A stretch of 64,000 nt of DNA from Hyaloscypha bicolor E (GCF_002865645.1 NW_020194515.1:1426001-1490000), one strand, 5' to 3'. Positions 45,689 to 59,778 are shown, counted from the first letter of the stretch. Notes: generated by a model from the sequence alone, not told the origin. Translations and numbers: made by a program.

Positions 45689-45976
45689 TTGGGTAATTCG
45701 TGGTCTTCTAGCTCTACAAACACTGTACCCAACAATCTGGGTGATTCCCAAAGGGATGACAGCGGAAACACCTTTCGCGGTGTGATGGTGGAAAAGAAAA
45801 AGACTTTTTTACAGAGGGAATAAATCTCATCTTCATATGAGCCATGCAGAAGCAAGCCAATCCTTTCCATCCGGTTTATGCAATCATACACGACCAAAGT
45901 GCGGTCTCATTAAACGCTGAAAACGTGAAGTCCTATACCAAACAACCAAGCGGAGATGGCAGAGCTATTTCATCAA

Positions 45977-48517
45977 TCACATGTGGATTGTCATGACGTC
46001 CGATTTGTCGAAAGGCTTCGAACAATTGGGACACTTGCGCATCCGGTTGGCAATACGATCTTCAACACAGTTGTTGCAGAAAGTATGACCACACGTCTTG
46101 ATGGCGACGTTCTTGAAGTTGTTCCGGCAAATAGTGCACAGAGCAAGAGTCTAGCATCGTTAGTAAGGAAAGAGACCCCTGGGCATTGGAACTTACTCTA
46201 AGCATTTCTTCCTCGCCTGATTGATTGCTTAGGCTCTTGGTCTTCCATGTGTCCCTATCCTTCTGTGCCTGCTCATACTTCACCCGAATTTGCTCCAATT
46301 CGATCTCGACATCATGGATCCGCTGCTTGGTGTTGAGGTTGTTTGCATCCTTGGCTTTGATCAAGTTGGTGAGTTCGGTGACCTGATTCTTCAAGGTCTC
46401 GGCTTTGCTGGTAGCTTCTCTGCTTGTCGACTCCATCTTCTTGTGCTCGGTGATGATGGATGCGTTGGCTTGTCTGATATCGCTCAACTGCTTCTCGAGA
46501 TTGCTGAGGAGGTTTCGGTTGGCCGTCTCAACTTCCTTCAACTGCTGAATGATCTCTGAACTCTTTTGATTCTGAATCTTCAGTGATCTGACTTCGAGAA
46601 TCCTGGTATCCATATCCTTGCGGGCAGCAAAATACTTTTGATCAGCCTTTGCTTTCTCCGCGTGAAGGATTTGGACCTTCTCCTCCAGTGTGGTGAAGTC
46701 CATAACCTTCTTCGTCGATAAGGTTTGGACTTTCTTGTATGCCGTTTGTAGACCTGGCAATTCTCGCTCGATAGCCTCAAACTGCCGTTCCAGACTCTCA
46801 TACTTTTGCCGTAGTTGCTGCAGGTCCAGCGCCTCGATCGCGGCTCTTGGAGGCAAGGATTCTTCCTCAGCCCGGGCTCGCAAACGCTCGACTTCTGCCT
46901 CCAGAGAGGTGATGCGATCGTCTTTTGCTGAGATAAGTTCATTTAAGTGGTCACTGGAGGTCTTGTCTTGTTCCGAACTGGCCTTTCGCATGCTCAAATC
47001 AGCAAGTAATTCGTCCCTCGTAGACCGGATTCTGGTGAGATCTGCTTCCATTCTTTGTACTTGGCTTTCCAGCTCCCCCGTCACTACTTCTGCCTCGTTC
47101 TCTATTTGTGCCCGGTATGCAGTCCTCTCGGCTTGGTATTTCTCGGCTTCCTCCCGCAATTGGATGTTTGTGGCCTCCAGATGGTTGATGCGCCGGATCA
47201 CATCTTCGTGCTGTAGTCGGAATTGCTTGAATAGCTCTGTTCGTGCATAGTCATCTTCGTTCAGATTGGAGAGTCGAGTATTCGCTGCGCTGAGTTGTTC
47301 GGTCAGGGATTTATTTTCCGTCATGATTGCTTCTAACTGCTCTTTTTGCTTGGCAACAACGGCTGCGGCCTCCTTGTACGCGGTCTGATTTGCTTCGTTC
47401 TCCTCGGAAAGATTATCGGTCATTTCAACATCGCTCCCATTCTGGACTGCTCCGTTGCCGCTGCTTGAACCAGCAATGGCTTGCTGTTCCAACTTGGCGA
47501 CGACACTGCTCTTGGCCCGGTCCAGCCTCTTCTCGGCTTTGATGTATCGGAGTGAGGCTGTCTCTAGGCGGTCGCTAAGATCATCCCTCTCACTCTTCAA
47601 TCTCTCAAGTTTGGTGAGATATTCTTTTTGGGCTCCGAGGAGTGAGGAAAGCTTTTTTTGAAGTTCATGGACATCCGAAGACGGCTTGCCTCGAACGCTG
47701 CTAAGATTTGTGAAAATAGACGAAAGCTTGGACTTTATCTGCTTCGCTCTAGATGCCAAATGCTGTTGGAAGTCCTCGCTGCCCTTGAAACTTAATGCAG
47801 TGGGAAAGGTTGCTGTGGATTGCGTAAGTGGTGGTTCCGACCCTTGGCCACTGGACTGACCTTCAATATCATCATTAGACGGTATCTCATCTTCAACCAG
47901 AAGCTTGACTTCGTCGAGTAACTATGCAGATATATTAGCCCGCGCCGGCAGATCGAGAATGGGAAATCTACACACCTGGTCCCACCAAGTATTGATCACG
48001 CGGATGTGATCATCATGGTCAACCGATTTCTTCTGCACCTCTCGCAAGTGTGATTCTAAGGTATCTTTCTCGCGCTTATATTCACGCATCTGGCGAAGGA
48101 TAGCATCCTTTTGGTATTTCTACGACACGGCAACGTCAGCAAGTCATTCCCTCCGCAGTATGGATTGATCGGACAAGATATGTATGGAGGTATGGGTGGT
48201 AATGTACGAATACATGACGGTGAAGTCTGCAAGCTATGCAACATGCTGCGTACAGCAAGCTGCGCATTAGCACCAGCCCGATAGATCATACGCAGTGGTA
48301 CTCAGGATGTGTGCATCTGACATCTCGAAGACGGGAGGAATGGATGAATCCAGGGGGGCTTGTGCTGATGGATATGAGAACGGCGGTGACGACAATAACA
48401 TACCTCGAGGTCGCTGGCCCATGGCAAATCAGCATCCGCAGATGCCTTGCCATTCACGGCTTGTCTCTTTGTAGGCGGTGCGAGATCATCGCCGGCTGAT
48501 CTCTTCCTATCCTCCAT
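45977..48517 (-). CDS. BRE1: E3 ubiquitin ligase Bre1 (histone H2B)
   Basis: RING E3 that, with Rad6, monoubiquitinates histone H2B during transcription. 718 residues. Exons (minus): 48517-48404, 48119-47976, 47921-46197, 46150-45977; frame closes. The N-terminus [19 protein letters not shown] is typical, followed by [15 protein letters not shown], a long coiled coil (about 130-650), and a C-terminal C3HC4 [37 protein letters not shown], ending VMTIHM. All eight zinc ligands are visible. The first intron is 284 bp, much longer than others in the window. The RING lies on its own last exon. Divergent from Bdp1. Confidence 0.95.
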
Positions 48518-48934
48518 CTTGATGAAGGATGGGTGAGATGGGTGAAGGGGCGTTGAAATCGTCATCAGACTGGGCAGGCCAGAAGGCACATGAGACAGAG
48601 AGACTGGAAGGAATGCAAGACCTGCTGCGATCACTGCAGCAAGCCGGAGTGTTGAGCCTGTGCAGAGTCGTGTTTGGGGAGAGTTGACCATGAGGAGGAA
48701 GTCGTCAAAGATCGCTCCTTGTTCTCTTTTCGAACCCGCTAAAATCAACGCCAGCGCTAGCCGCTTCCGGACTCCAACTTCGCGAATTCCAAGCCTCGTC
48801 TCGACCTCTTGACTCAATCTAGAGAACCCCTCCATCTCAAACCCAACCACAACTCAATTCGCCGTCAGCGCATCTCGGACTCGGTCGCATAGGACCTGTC
48901 TTCGCCATACGATGCTGATTCGATAACCGCCACC
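48518..48934. promoter_or_regulatory. Bidirectional promoter of BRE1 and BDP1
   Basis: 417 bp separate the two start codons and no other gene fits. Both products act on transcription or chromatin, so shared control is plausible. No individual site is assigned. Confidence 0.5.
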
Positions 48935-51166
48935 ATGTTGAAGAACAGAGGAAAGATCTTTGCGCCCAAGGCGAAGGGCATCGTTCGAAGACAGCCTTCC
49001 GCTGCGCCATCATCTGCGCGACCAAGCGTTGAACGACAATCGCAAACCCCAGCACCAAGACAAGAGAGTGTTGTTTCAGTCGTCGAGGACGGAGCTGTCG
49101 CAGAAAGTGCCGAATCGAGTGCTCCAGTTGCGCAAGTTGCATCACAGGAGGAGTCGAGTCAACCAAGAAAACCTCTCCCAGATGCATCGACGCACCGACA
49201 CCCAAGTCCAGACACACGAAAGCGGAAGACTCGAGATGAAGAAGTACCCGAGCCATCAGCAAAACGAGTTCCAACAAACATCGAGAGAGCTGAAGCGTTG
49301 CCCACACCGGCGGCAACCACACCAGCAGACCCCGGAGCTCATTCACATCCCACTAGCAATGATACACCCAGCACCCAAGGAAACAGCCTAAAGCGGAAGG
49401 AACAAGAGGAGGGCAATGTCGAACCTCCAGCAAAACGAAGCTCTACAAATGTGGAATCTCGAGAACAATCTACTACCGAATCCGAAATCCCCCAACAAAC
49501 GCAAAATGAAGAAGCAACTCGAAGAGCCGCTTCTCTAGTCCCAAATGAACGAGTTGAGTCATCAGAACAACAAGCACGAGAGCCCTCTGAGGCAGTGGCT
49601 GAGGACACGACAGCAGAGAAAAATGAAGACGAGGAATCGCAATCATCCTGCGAACCTACCTTTCAGGCACCAGCACACAGATACCCATCGCCTGAGGGTA
49701 TGCAGATCGCCCGGATTGTTGATGATCCAGCAGCTAGGTTGGGCAGTATGGGGCCGGCTGGAGGGAATGGATCTGGTTTAGGCGCGGCAGGAGATATTGG
49801 TGCCGCTGGAAGAATTACACAATCAGCGCACCTTTCGGAGATTGTACCTAGGGGAGTATTGAACCCTGATGGTACATCTGGCGGTATCCTGGAGGAGGCC
49901 GCTTCAGGTACGGAGAAGACAACAAAGAAGGGGAAGAGGAAATATACCAAACGAAAGAAGGTTCAGGCACCTGAGATTGGTGATGATGGTCGAGCGACGG
50001 TTGAGATGCAACTGATCAAGCCTCGTCGGCAGAAGGGCCAAAGAAGAGCCCGTAGAAAGGCGGATGGACCCCGGGAGAGGAAGCAACGTGCGACAACCCC
50101 CGAAGGCGCAGAGGAAGAAGAAATCGATAGAGAGAACATGACCATGTCGGATCTATGCAAGGACCTTAAGATTGGACGGCCATTCAGCATGCATGGCGAG
50201 ATAAAAGCTCGACAAATGAAGAAGAAGGCAGATCTAGCCCGCGCAAAATTACGAAAGGACCATCCAGAGCTGATCCCTCTCATGGATGCCGAGGACAATG
50301 CTGCATCTGGGGAGGCTGGCGAAGTGGGGGAAGCTGGGCCATCGGGAACAAATGCAGCTCAACCAGCAACACTAGAAGTACAAGAAGTACCAGCACCCGC
50401 TGGACCGCAAATGCGAATCATCGACGGCCAAATTGTCATGGATGAACGCACCCTACAAATCGATCGACAGAAGAATGCCCAAGCCCAGCGACTGGAGATG
50501 ACGGAGGTCGAAGAGAACGACTTCACCCGAGTTATCACCTCAGGAACCTGGATGAAGATGGAACGTTCTCAAGTTTGGGACCATGCAGCCAACCAGCTCT
50601 TCTACGAGTGCCTGCAAGCACATGGCACCGATTTTGAGATGATAGCCAGCTACTTCCCGCACCGCAACAGACGACAAATCAAGCTAAAGTTCAACAAAGA
50701 AGAGAGAAACAACCCACACAAAATTACAAAAGCCATGACGCAACCCAAGAAACCTATCGATCTCGAGCACTTCCAGAAGTTGTCTTCGATTCAGTTGGTG
50801 GATGTTGCAGATATTGACAAGGAGAGAGAGGAGTATGATCAAGAGCAAATGGCGGAGCAAAGCAAGCAGGAAGCTGCCAGGGCTGAGGACACGAGGAAGA
50901 AGAAGGAAGCCATCCAAGCTACTAGTGCTGCTGCTCGACGTATCTTGGCGACTGTGGAGCTTAGTGATAATGAAGAGGATGAGCCTGGGAGAGCAACCGG
51001 TGGCGAGAGCGCAAAGGAGAACAGAGAGCCTGCTGGGAGCAGCAGGAGTGCTGAGACTCCAGCTGCGAAGGGGAAGAAGAAGGCTGCTCCGAAGAAGCCA
51101 CGGAAGAACAAGCATAGTCATTATGCTGGTGGTGATGAAGTGGAGGTTTTGGGCACTATCGACTGA
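48935..51166 (+). CDS. BDP1: TFIIIB subunit Bdp1 (B'')
   Basis: Pol III initiation factor subunit, single exon, 743 residues from MLKNRGKIFAPKAKG. The long N-terminus is low-complexity (Ser/Pro/Glu-rich with two near-identical PPAKR/PSAKR patches). A basic stretch KKGKRKYTKRKK (about 330) precedes the conserved core: MTMSDLCKDLKIGRPFSMHG and the SANT domain (about 530-605) with TSGTWMKMERSQVWDHAANQ, GTDFEMIASYFPHRNRRQIK and LKFNKEERNNPHKI. The C-terminus is Lys-rich. With TBP and Brf1 it opens tRNA and 5S promoters. Convergent with the GH1 gene. Confidence 0.93.
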   Translation: MLKNRGKIFAPKAKGIVRRQPSAAPSSARPSVERQSQTPAPRQESVVSVVEDGAVAESAESSAPVAQVASQEESSQPRKPLPDASTHRHPSPDTRKRKTRDEEVPEPSAKRVPTNIERAEALPTPAATTPADPGAHSHPTSNDTPSTQGNSLKRKEQEEGNVEPPAKRSSTNVESREQSTTESEIPQQTQNEEATRRAASLVPNERVESSEQQAREPSEAVAEDTTAEKNEDEESQSSCEPTFQAPAHRYPSPEGMQIARIVDDPAARLGSMGPAGGNGSGLGAAGDIGAAGRITQSAHLSEIVPRGVLNPDGTSGGILEEAASGTEKTTKKGKRKYTKRKKVQAPEIGDDGRATVEMQLIKPRRQKGQRRARRKADGPRERKQRATTPEGAEEEEIDRENMTMSDLCKDLKIGRPFSMHGEIKARQMKKKADLARAKLRKDHPELIPLMDAEDNAASGEAGEVGEAGPSGTNAAQPATLEVQEVPAPAGPQMRIIDGQIVMDERTLQIDRQKNAQAQRLEMTEVEENDFTRVITSGTWMKMERSQVWDHAANQLFYECLQAHGTDFEMIASYFPHRNRRQIKLKFNKEERNNPHKITKAMTQPKKPIDLEHFQKLSSIQLVDVADIDKEREEYDQEQMAEQSKQEAARAEDTRKKKEAIQATSAAARRILATVELSDNEEDEPGRATGGESAKENREPAGSSRSAETPAAKGKKKAAPKKPRKNKHSHYAGGDEVEVLGTID

Positions 51167-51443
51167 AAGCAAGGATTTCAAGATCCTGAACTCTTGGAGA
51201 GCCTGGCTAGGGAGATGTCATGGAATATTCAGGGTTTGCATTGTATGGCATAGATCCTGCTCAGAGGGGAGATCTGAGCGGAAAACATAGACGATAGATA
51301 ATAGATGTGCTGTACTGCAGTCACGCACAGCTTAAAATCGCAGCTGATGCTCTACTTGTACCAAAAAGATCTATTCAACTAATTTGCAATTCCCCTTTTG
51401 AACAGTGAAACACGCCCAACCCCATCCCCTCCTCTGGCATCAC

Positions 51444-53934
<2,491 letters not shown>

Positions 53935-54690
53935 TCAATGAGCACCCTCCATATGTGCGTCGCTCTCCTCTACCTCACCAATTTTTCTCTTCGCGGAAGA
54001 AGTGGCCTCCCTATCATTTTCGTCTGTCCACTCCATAATCTCCCACTCCACCTTGAATCTGCCATTGCCACTCTGTCTCGAGCCCCAACTTCTCCGCATA
54101 TTGCCCAGTTTGCTGCCCTGTACCAAACTCTCGAACCATGGGAGGCCCTCCTTGGCATCATTGCTCCCGGTAAACGGAACGTTCTCAATCTTCTCGTTGT
54201 CATGTTCTGCGTCCTCAACAGCCTCCTTCGGCAGCAGATCCAGTTCTTCTAGATCCCGTAGATCTTCACCAGAGAGCGAGCCTAGCGTAAGAGAGATGTA
54301 GTCTGCCTCCGAAGGAGGCGATTCAGACCAATATGACAGTGGTGTTCCGCAGAAGCCGCAAAAGTGGCGCTTGCTGCTCTGTTCTTGGGGCGAGGTATAC
54401 GCTCGACGAATCGTAGCATTCGTTTCGTCATCGAAGAAGGCAAAGGTCGTAGATTGGTACCAGGAGAGGGGAACTCGGAGCCAGGCGGAGATAGGGGTTG
54501 CCTGGGATCGGCCTATTGGGGATTCTTGTCAGCTTTGCATTGTGAAACGGGAGAAGGGGTAGCGCCTACGGTGAGAGTGGCTGTGGTCGAAGAAGACCTG
54601 TGGTCGTTCTGTCGCATCTTGGGGGATCTGGATGATGTAGCGGTTTCGTCCGCAAGAGCAGCCGCCTTGGAGGGGGCGTTCTCGACTCAT
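53935..54690 (-). CDS. GFA (CENP-V/Gfa) domain protein
   Basis: 232 residues. Exons (minus): 54690-54570, 54512-53935; one 57-bp GT-AG intron, frame closes. Starts MSRERPLQGGCSCGRNRYII; the CxC of GGCSCGRN and the CxxC of HFCGFCGTPLSYW are the zinc-site pairs of the GFA fold. The middle CxxC pair seen in canonical Gfa is not evident (the corresponding region reads FFDHSHSHR), so metal binding may be altered. Residues after about 130 are acidic and low-complexity, with a conserved-looking end FKVEWEIMEWTDE. Role unknown; distantly related to glutathione-dependent formaldehyde-activating enzyme. It is the second GFA gene in the window. Confidence 0.8.
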
Positions 54691-55216
54691 GGTGAGATTA
54701 GACTGTTGGGGAAATGTCAGTGGCAACGAGATCGGACGGGTCGGGTTTGTAAAGGTTGGGAGATGCAGGAGGGGTATTTGTTGAAGGATTGAGAGAGGTT
54801 TCGGATGGGTTGACGGTGTGGTGTCGAGAGAATTGGAGAGTCAAAGAAATTTGATTGGTGAGGAGGAGGCTATCAACATCCCGCCCACCAGCGCCTTCCT
54901 CGCTTGCTGTTTGGTGGCCTGATCCGAGGCTGCAAACGACACTTCACTTCGAACATCACTGCGCGATCAATTTCAGTCATTGTCCGGGGGCTTTCCATCC
55001 ATTGAAGCTTCTAAACCGGAGACATGAAGCCATTGTATCGTATTCCTACAAGACAATCCCAACTGCGGTCAGATCTAGAGACGCTGCTGGTGCCAGGTCA
55101 ACCGACAGATGCCCAAGCAGAGAACCAAGGTCTTAATCTTCCACGTTCAACGTTCCCAATGCTTCCAGAGCAATGGATTCCAAACCTTCCACGATCCCCC
55201 AGATACTTCCGGCGCA
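54691..55216. other. Intergenic, nothing recognised
   Basis: Between two minus-strand genes. ORFs on the plus strand here run into the antisense of the coiled-coil gene and look spurious. Confidence 0.4.
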
Positions 55217-56539
55217 TCAAGATTTCTCAATGGGTTCAGAGAAGATCCGATCAGCAAGCCTACCGCGCGCGCTTTCGACAATCTCCTCCGTCAACTGCTC
55301 TACTCTCTGAATCGAGTTTTGGACAATCGAGCTACTTTCTGCGCCATCGCCATCCTTTTCGTACTCCTTCGTGATTGCCAATATCGTGCCCCCCGCCTCG
55401 GATCGTACTTGGAAAGATGGACGTGCCCCTCTGACAGACTGGACGACTCTAATTGTTACCTCGCAATCCTTCGCTCTTCGGAGACCACGAGGAACATCCG
55501 CAAACTCTCCAAGCTTTGTCCCGTAGAGCTCCTCAAATATGCTGGCCCATCGTTCACTGTCCAGGAATCCAGCAAGCAGAAGAGCTTCATCAGCCAATCC
55601 ATCTCCTCTGTGAGCTGCTGAATCACCAAGTTTGACGTACTCAGTGTCAAGGTCTTCACCCAGATCCCGAGAAAGCTTCTCTCTGGCCTGTAACATGAAA
55701 CGGGAGCGAGTAGCAACTGCTGTTTGGACCAGCGGTTCCTTCAGATCCCGTTCATCTTTGAGCCCCCAGATCCGACCTGTGAGCTTCTCTATTGTCGCCT
55801 TGCTATGTTCAAGCTGTTGTTCGGTCAATTTCGTGACCTGAAGCTGCTTCTCGAGTTGTTTACATTGCTTCCGCTTCTCATCGAGCGTGCCGAGGATCTC
55901 GTCCAGATGCTGAAAGTCTTCTGGACGGTTGTTTTCGAATTCCCTCAGTTCATTTTGTAATCGCTTGTTGGAACTTCTTTCGAGGTCGAGCTCTTTTTGA
56001 AGTAGCTCCTGGTCTTGAGAGAGTAGTTTGATTTCGGTGTGGGCTTCTCGGATGTCGTCTTTTAGTTCGGCATTATCGTCTTTGAGAGCGTTGATCTCTT
56101 TGGCCGCCTTGCTCTGTTGTTCCTTCGCCTTCCTCAATTCATCTTCAAGCGCTCGTACACGTTGTTGAAGGGCTGCTTCCGCTCCTGAAGCTCGGGAGAG
56201 GACTGTTGTTGCTTGCTCTATTGCTTTCTGGAGCGTGGAGATGGTATCTTGATAGTTCTCCATTTTCTCGATGTGACTTGGGAGAATTTGGGATGTCAGG
56301 AAAATTTTCTCTAGGGAGGCGTATTCGGCTTTGTTGACTGCGGGCCACTAGCCCCGACATTGATTAGAGCAGCGAGCGTCATATTTTGTTAGGGCTTTCA
56401 CCGGGCTGAATATACTGCTTGTCCCAGAAGTTACACATACAGTGGCCTTAATGTCCCGGAGCTGCGTGGTTGAATCGCTTTTGCATTGTCCCAACTCCGC
56501 GCCATACAGTTGTGCTTTATTGTTCCAAAGCTCTATCAT
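55217..56539 (-). CDS. Coiled-coil protein, downstream part of a split gene
   Basis: 409 residues. Exons (minus): 56539-56441 and 56347-55217, with a 93-bp GT-AG intron; frame closes. Residues about 60-250 form a long coiled coil (for example KDDIREAHTEIKLLSQDQEL). The C-terminal third is globular: FLDSERWASIFEELYGTKLG, then a tail with EQLTEEIVESARGRLADRIF. No named domain recognised. Its ATG lies four bases after the stop of the upstream coiled-coil ORF, in the +1 frame. Reading this frame backwards past the ATG gives ENVDFMIELWNNK, which continues the upstream protein naturally, so the two are probably one gene split by a one-base indel or an assembly error. Confidence 0.6.
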
Positions 56540-56543
56540 AAAA

Positions 56544-57270
56544 TCAACGTTTTCTCTTCTCTAGCTCCTCACATCTCTTCTTGTAGTCATCCCTCGCATT
56601 TAGTGCCCGAGCCAAATCCTCCTGCAATCTGTCCCAATTATCTAGCTGCTTTATCCTGCCTTGGAAGTTATCGATTTGCTTCTGCAAGAATACCCTTTGC
56701 TTCTTCTCGGCTACCAAGTCCTTCTTCGCCTCTGTCAGCTCCTTCTCGACCGCCCCAAGTGTAGAAAGCTGCTTCTCCAGCCCCCCAATCTTCCTCTGTA
56801 GCTCCCCAACCGTAGCAGCCTTCTTCTTCAGAGCGTTCATTTCGACATTTCGCCTCTGGATATCTTTTTGGTTGGTTTCCGCCTTACTCTTCGCCACCTC
56901 CAGCTCCTTCTTGTGAGCAGCCTCCAAAGCCTCGATCTCCTCCTCGTGTGTATCGTTTAGCATTTCGACCACCCTATCGTGAAAGGCGTCGCTATCTTTA
57001 ATCTGCTTTGTGAGGTCGGCATTGGCTTTTCTCAATGTCCAGAAGACTGTTGGTACAATGTCAGCACGTCGAGCCCCCATTGTTCGAGGCTTGAGTGGTA
57101 CAATGCATACCCTCGCCATTGTCCCCTCCTTGGCTGGTACATTCAGTCTTCTTCTCCTCCTTGGCCTTGATGAGTTTAGTTCTGAGCTGGGCTGTGAGAC
57201 CCTCGATTTGCTGCAAGAGCTCGAGGGTCCGGTCCTGGGCGGGACATTGATCTTGCTGTGGTGTAGCCAT
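56544..57270 (-). CDS. Coiled-coil protein, upstream part of a split gene
   Basis: 210 residues from the ATG at 57270 (MATPQQDQCPAQDRTLELLQ). Exons (minus): 57270-57141 and 57046-56544, frame closes. Exon 2 begins FFWTLRKANADLTKQIKDS and is coiled coil to the end (EELEKRKR). The 94-bp intron contains three copies of a GTACCA-centred unit, two of them also sharing an ACAATGG tail. The open frame that runs through the intron region starts at 57365 with a different reading and looks spurious. The frame ends at TGA 56546-56544 and the next coiled-coil ORF starts four bases on in another frame; see that entry. Function unknown. Confidence 0.6.
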
Positions 57271-59063
57271 TGTACGCGAATGTCGTGGCCCCTTGTGTTT
57301 GTGTGTAGTATAGGAAGGCTGAAAGAGGGTTTCGGTGTAATGGTGGAAAGTGCTCCGTCATTCACGATGTCGGCGTGGTCTAACTATAATCCGTACCGTC
57401 ATTGGTATCAGAAAAGCGGCGAGGAGTGAAGTTATACTGCTCGGTAGATCTTCGGGCTTCTCCGTCAACATCTGTATTGCTCAATGTTCTTGTTGTAGCT
57501 GCTACAATGAATTTTCACTCTGAAAGTTGTTGTTCCTTCTCTGTTGGTACAATGACCATTTTCAGCAGTCTCTATGTCACCAAGATTCGGGGGATGTTTA
57601 GTGCTTTGCTAATCATTGTTCTGAAACCAACCAGGACATCGATATCTGCTCTCAAGGCTCACCATCCTTGTCTCTTCCTGTCTACAAATATCTCTTTCCA
57701 ATCAGACTGGAGCTCTTTAATTGTACCGCAAGTGGTTGGTACAATTATTAACAGCATATTAGAATTCAAGAGGTTGTTTCTATCAGACCAAAAGCTCTTT
57801 CAGTAATCATATGTCCGCACTTGTTACATGAATCGCTAGAGAGAGAATGCTTGCAAAAGAATGTTTATCAGACTACAAGTAAATCAATTCATTTGCTAAA
57901 TGAAGCTCTTTTTCTTGTTATGACTGGTACTATAGGTCTTGCTTTGTACCTTAGTCTAAGTTAAAGCACGAGTTTGGCAACAGAATAAGCCATTTCTCCC
58001 TCTAGCAACCACCCCTCACTCTAAGGCTAAGCATGAGTAAACTGCACCGTAAACACTCGAGCCTCGGATTATCACAACAATTCTCCTCAAAACTGCTCCA
58101 CCTTCTTTGGAGGGCGGAATATCAGCGCACGCATCATTCAAGTCACCCATGGTTACGGGGTTGCGCCCCTCCATGACCGATTCTGGGTGTGCTCCTATGT
58201 GTGAGACTGGGGTTGCGGGGTGAAAAGGCTACAAAGAAGCTTACCTAATTGAAGGCAACGTCAAATAGTGAGCAGGTCTTCTTGTTGACTGCAAACAGTG
58301 GGGTCGAGGCTGAATCTGCGGCTCGGCCCGCGCTAAGCGACTTGGAGTCAACATCACCTCGTGAGATTCAGGGGGCAGGATTAAACAAAGGCAAAATCTG
58401 ATGTAGCCTGGGTCAATGAAAGACTTCTAAAGCATAAGGTACTTAGCTTTGGTCAATGAAGTCTTAATCCCAATTTGTGGCGCTATTGGTCTTACAATAT
58501 TTTGCACTGTGATGTGCCCGGTATAAAGTCTTCTCGAGGAGATACCACCAATATGGAAAGGCTAAATTTCATGCGAAAGCATTGACAAGTGGAGGAGATA
58601 GAAAAGAAGTCCGCTAAATTCAGATGGACCCCAGGTTGAACAGTAGAAAGAAATTGACCCCTTTGGGAAACCTTCAACATACGTCTGTACACATCTGTAT
58701 TTATGCTCGTAGCATTCTATAAAATTGCCATCACGAGTGAAACGCTTGGTACATTCAATCAACTCAGCTACAGCAAAAATACAATAAACGCCCCGAGTGT
58801 TGCCGGAAATTGCTCTGGGAGATGTCCTGCTCGGGAAATACCACATTCACCTCGCTGTCCCATTGCCGAGGAGGTTGTTTGAATGGCTCCGCCTCTGCTC
58901 TGACACGCGGTGACGTGCTTTATGAGTCATAGACCAGGAGCTCCACGCTCGATAAAAAATCGCCTACGAAAGGCGTCTTAAAAATCCTTCGGTCTTGCGT
59001 GATCTTCCTCTTCCATCAACAACAAACATCAGACGGGCTGCAACAGCAACCACAACCGCCAAG
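57271..59063. other. Intergenic with dispersed repeat copy A
   Basis: 1.8 kb without an intact gene. It holds repeat copy A (57601-57800) and several TTGGTACAAT motifs. The 57.4-57.8 kb plus ORF is a by-product of the repeat. 57800-59060 shows no coding pattern; a GC-box-like or TATA element for the next gene is not assigned. Confidence 0.45.
57601..57800. repeat. Dispersed repeat, copy A
   Basis: Matches 61924-62130 over about 200 bp in the same orientation, with shared blocks AGGACATCGATATCTG, AATATCTCTTTCCAA, GAGCTCTTTAATT and CCGCAAGTGGTTGGTACAAT. Differences are mostly substitutions and short indels, so the copies are old. Confidence 0.8.
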
Positions 59064-59778
59064 ATGGCACTCTACTCTTGTCTTTTGTCTGGCATCAAGG
59101 AGTATGCCAAGACCCATGTCCGAACCGAACCTCCGAATCATGCGGAGCTTGGCGCCCTGGTCTACTCGGGCAATGTGGACAGCAAGCACGACGACTTCAA
59201 GACGGTCGCCTTGCAGTGCATGGCACAGGCTGGCGTAGTCATTCCTCTGGGTCAGTAAGGTGCCTTCGTCGAATTATGGGCAGATGTTGCCACCTTCCGC
59301 TCTTTCTGTAAGCCCCATTCGATGCTCGTGTCCGCGATCTCAGAGCCTGACATCCGTAGGGTATCCAGGAGAGTTCGCTGTAACCTTTCCTCACGTCGCG
59401 GTGCAAGCGGAGGCGCTTCTTAGGGGACACCCTCTTCCCCCCTTCCCACGACCCATTCCGGCTCAGACTGCAGCTGCGTCTCAGCCCTCTCCTCCTCCTA
59501 CATCGACCCCTCAGCCACCTGTCGGAACCGTCTCGAACACGACCGGGCCTCCTCCTGCTCCTATTAAGGAGGTCCCCAAGAGCGAGGCGACTTCGCATCC
59601 TCAACTGCGTCCACAGCAGTCTTCTGGCGGCACACCCTCAGGCCCCAAATTCGCATGGAGCGGAGGAGGTGAGGGGGTTGAATACAAGCTCGGCCCTGAA
59701 GCCGTTGAGTTGCTGCTTGCACGTGGGATGCTACTGCACAAGGTAGAGAAGGACGGAGAGGAGGAGAACCTAGGATAA
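59064..59778 (+). CDS. Unknown protein with proline-rich middle
   Basis: 201 residues. Exons 59064-59250 and 59360-59778, one 109-bp GT-AG intron (donor gtcagt); this joins VIPLG to YPGEFAVTFPHVAVQ and closes the frame. The N-terminal part is MALYSCLLSGIKEYAKTHVR, helical, with VDSKHDDFKTVALQCMAQAG. The middle (about 85-150) is low-complexity Pro/Ser/Thr. The C-terminus EGVEYKLGPEAVELLLARGM is helical. Other splice choices are possible, including use of the small segment at 59283-59309. No domain recognised. Confidence 0.55.

Noticed and set aside
50684..51181. 165-codon minus ORF over the BDP1 3' end
   Set aside because: Leu/Ser-rich antisense of the Lys/Glu-rich Bdp1 tail.
57010..57806. 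Plus-strand ORFs over the coiled-coil gene and repeat A
   Set aside because: They read through the antisense of exons and the dispersed repeat; Ser/Leu-rich with no motif.
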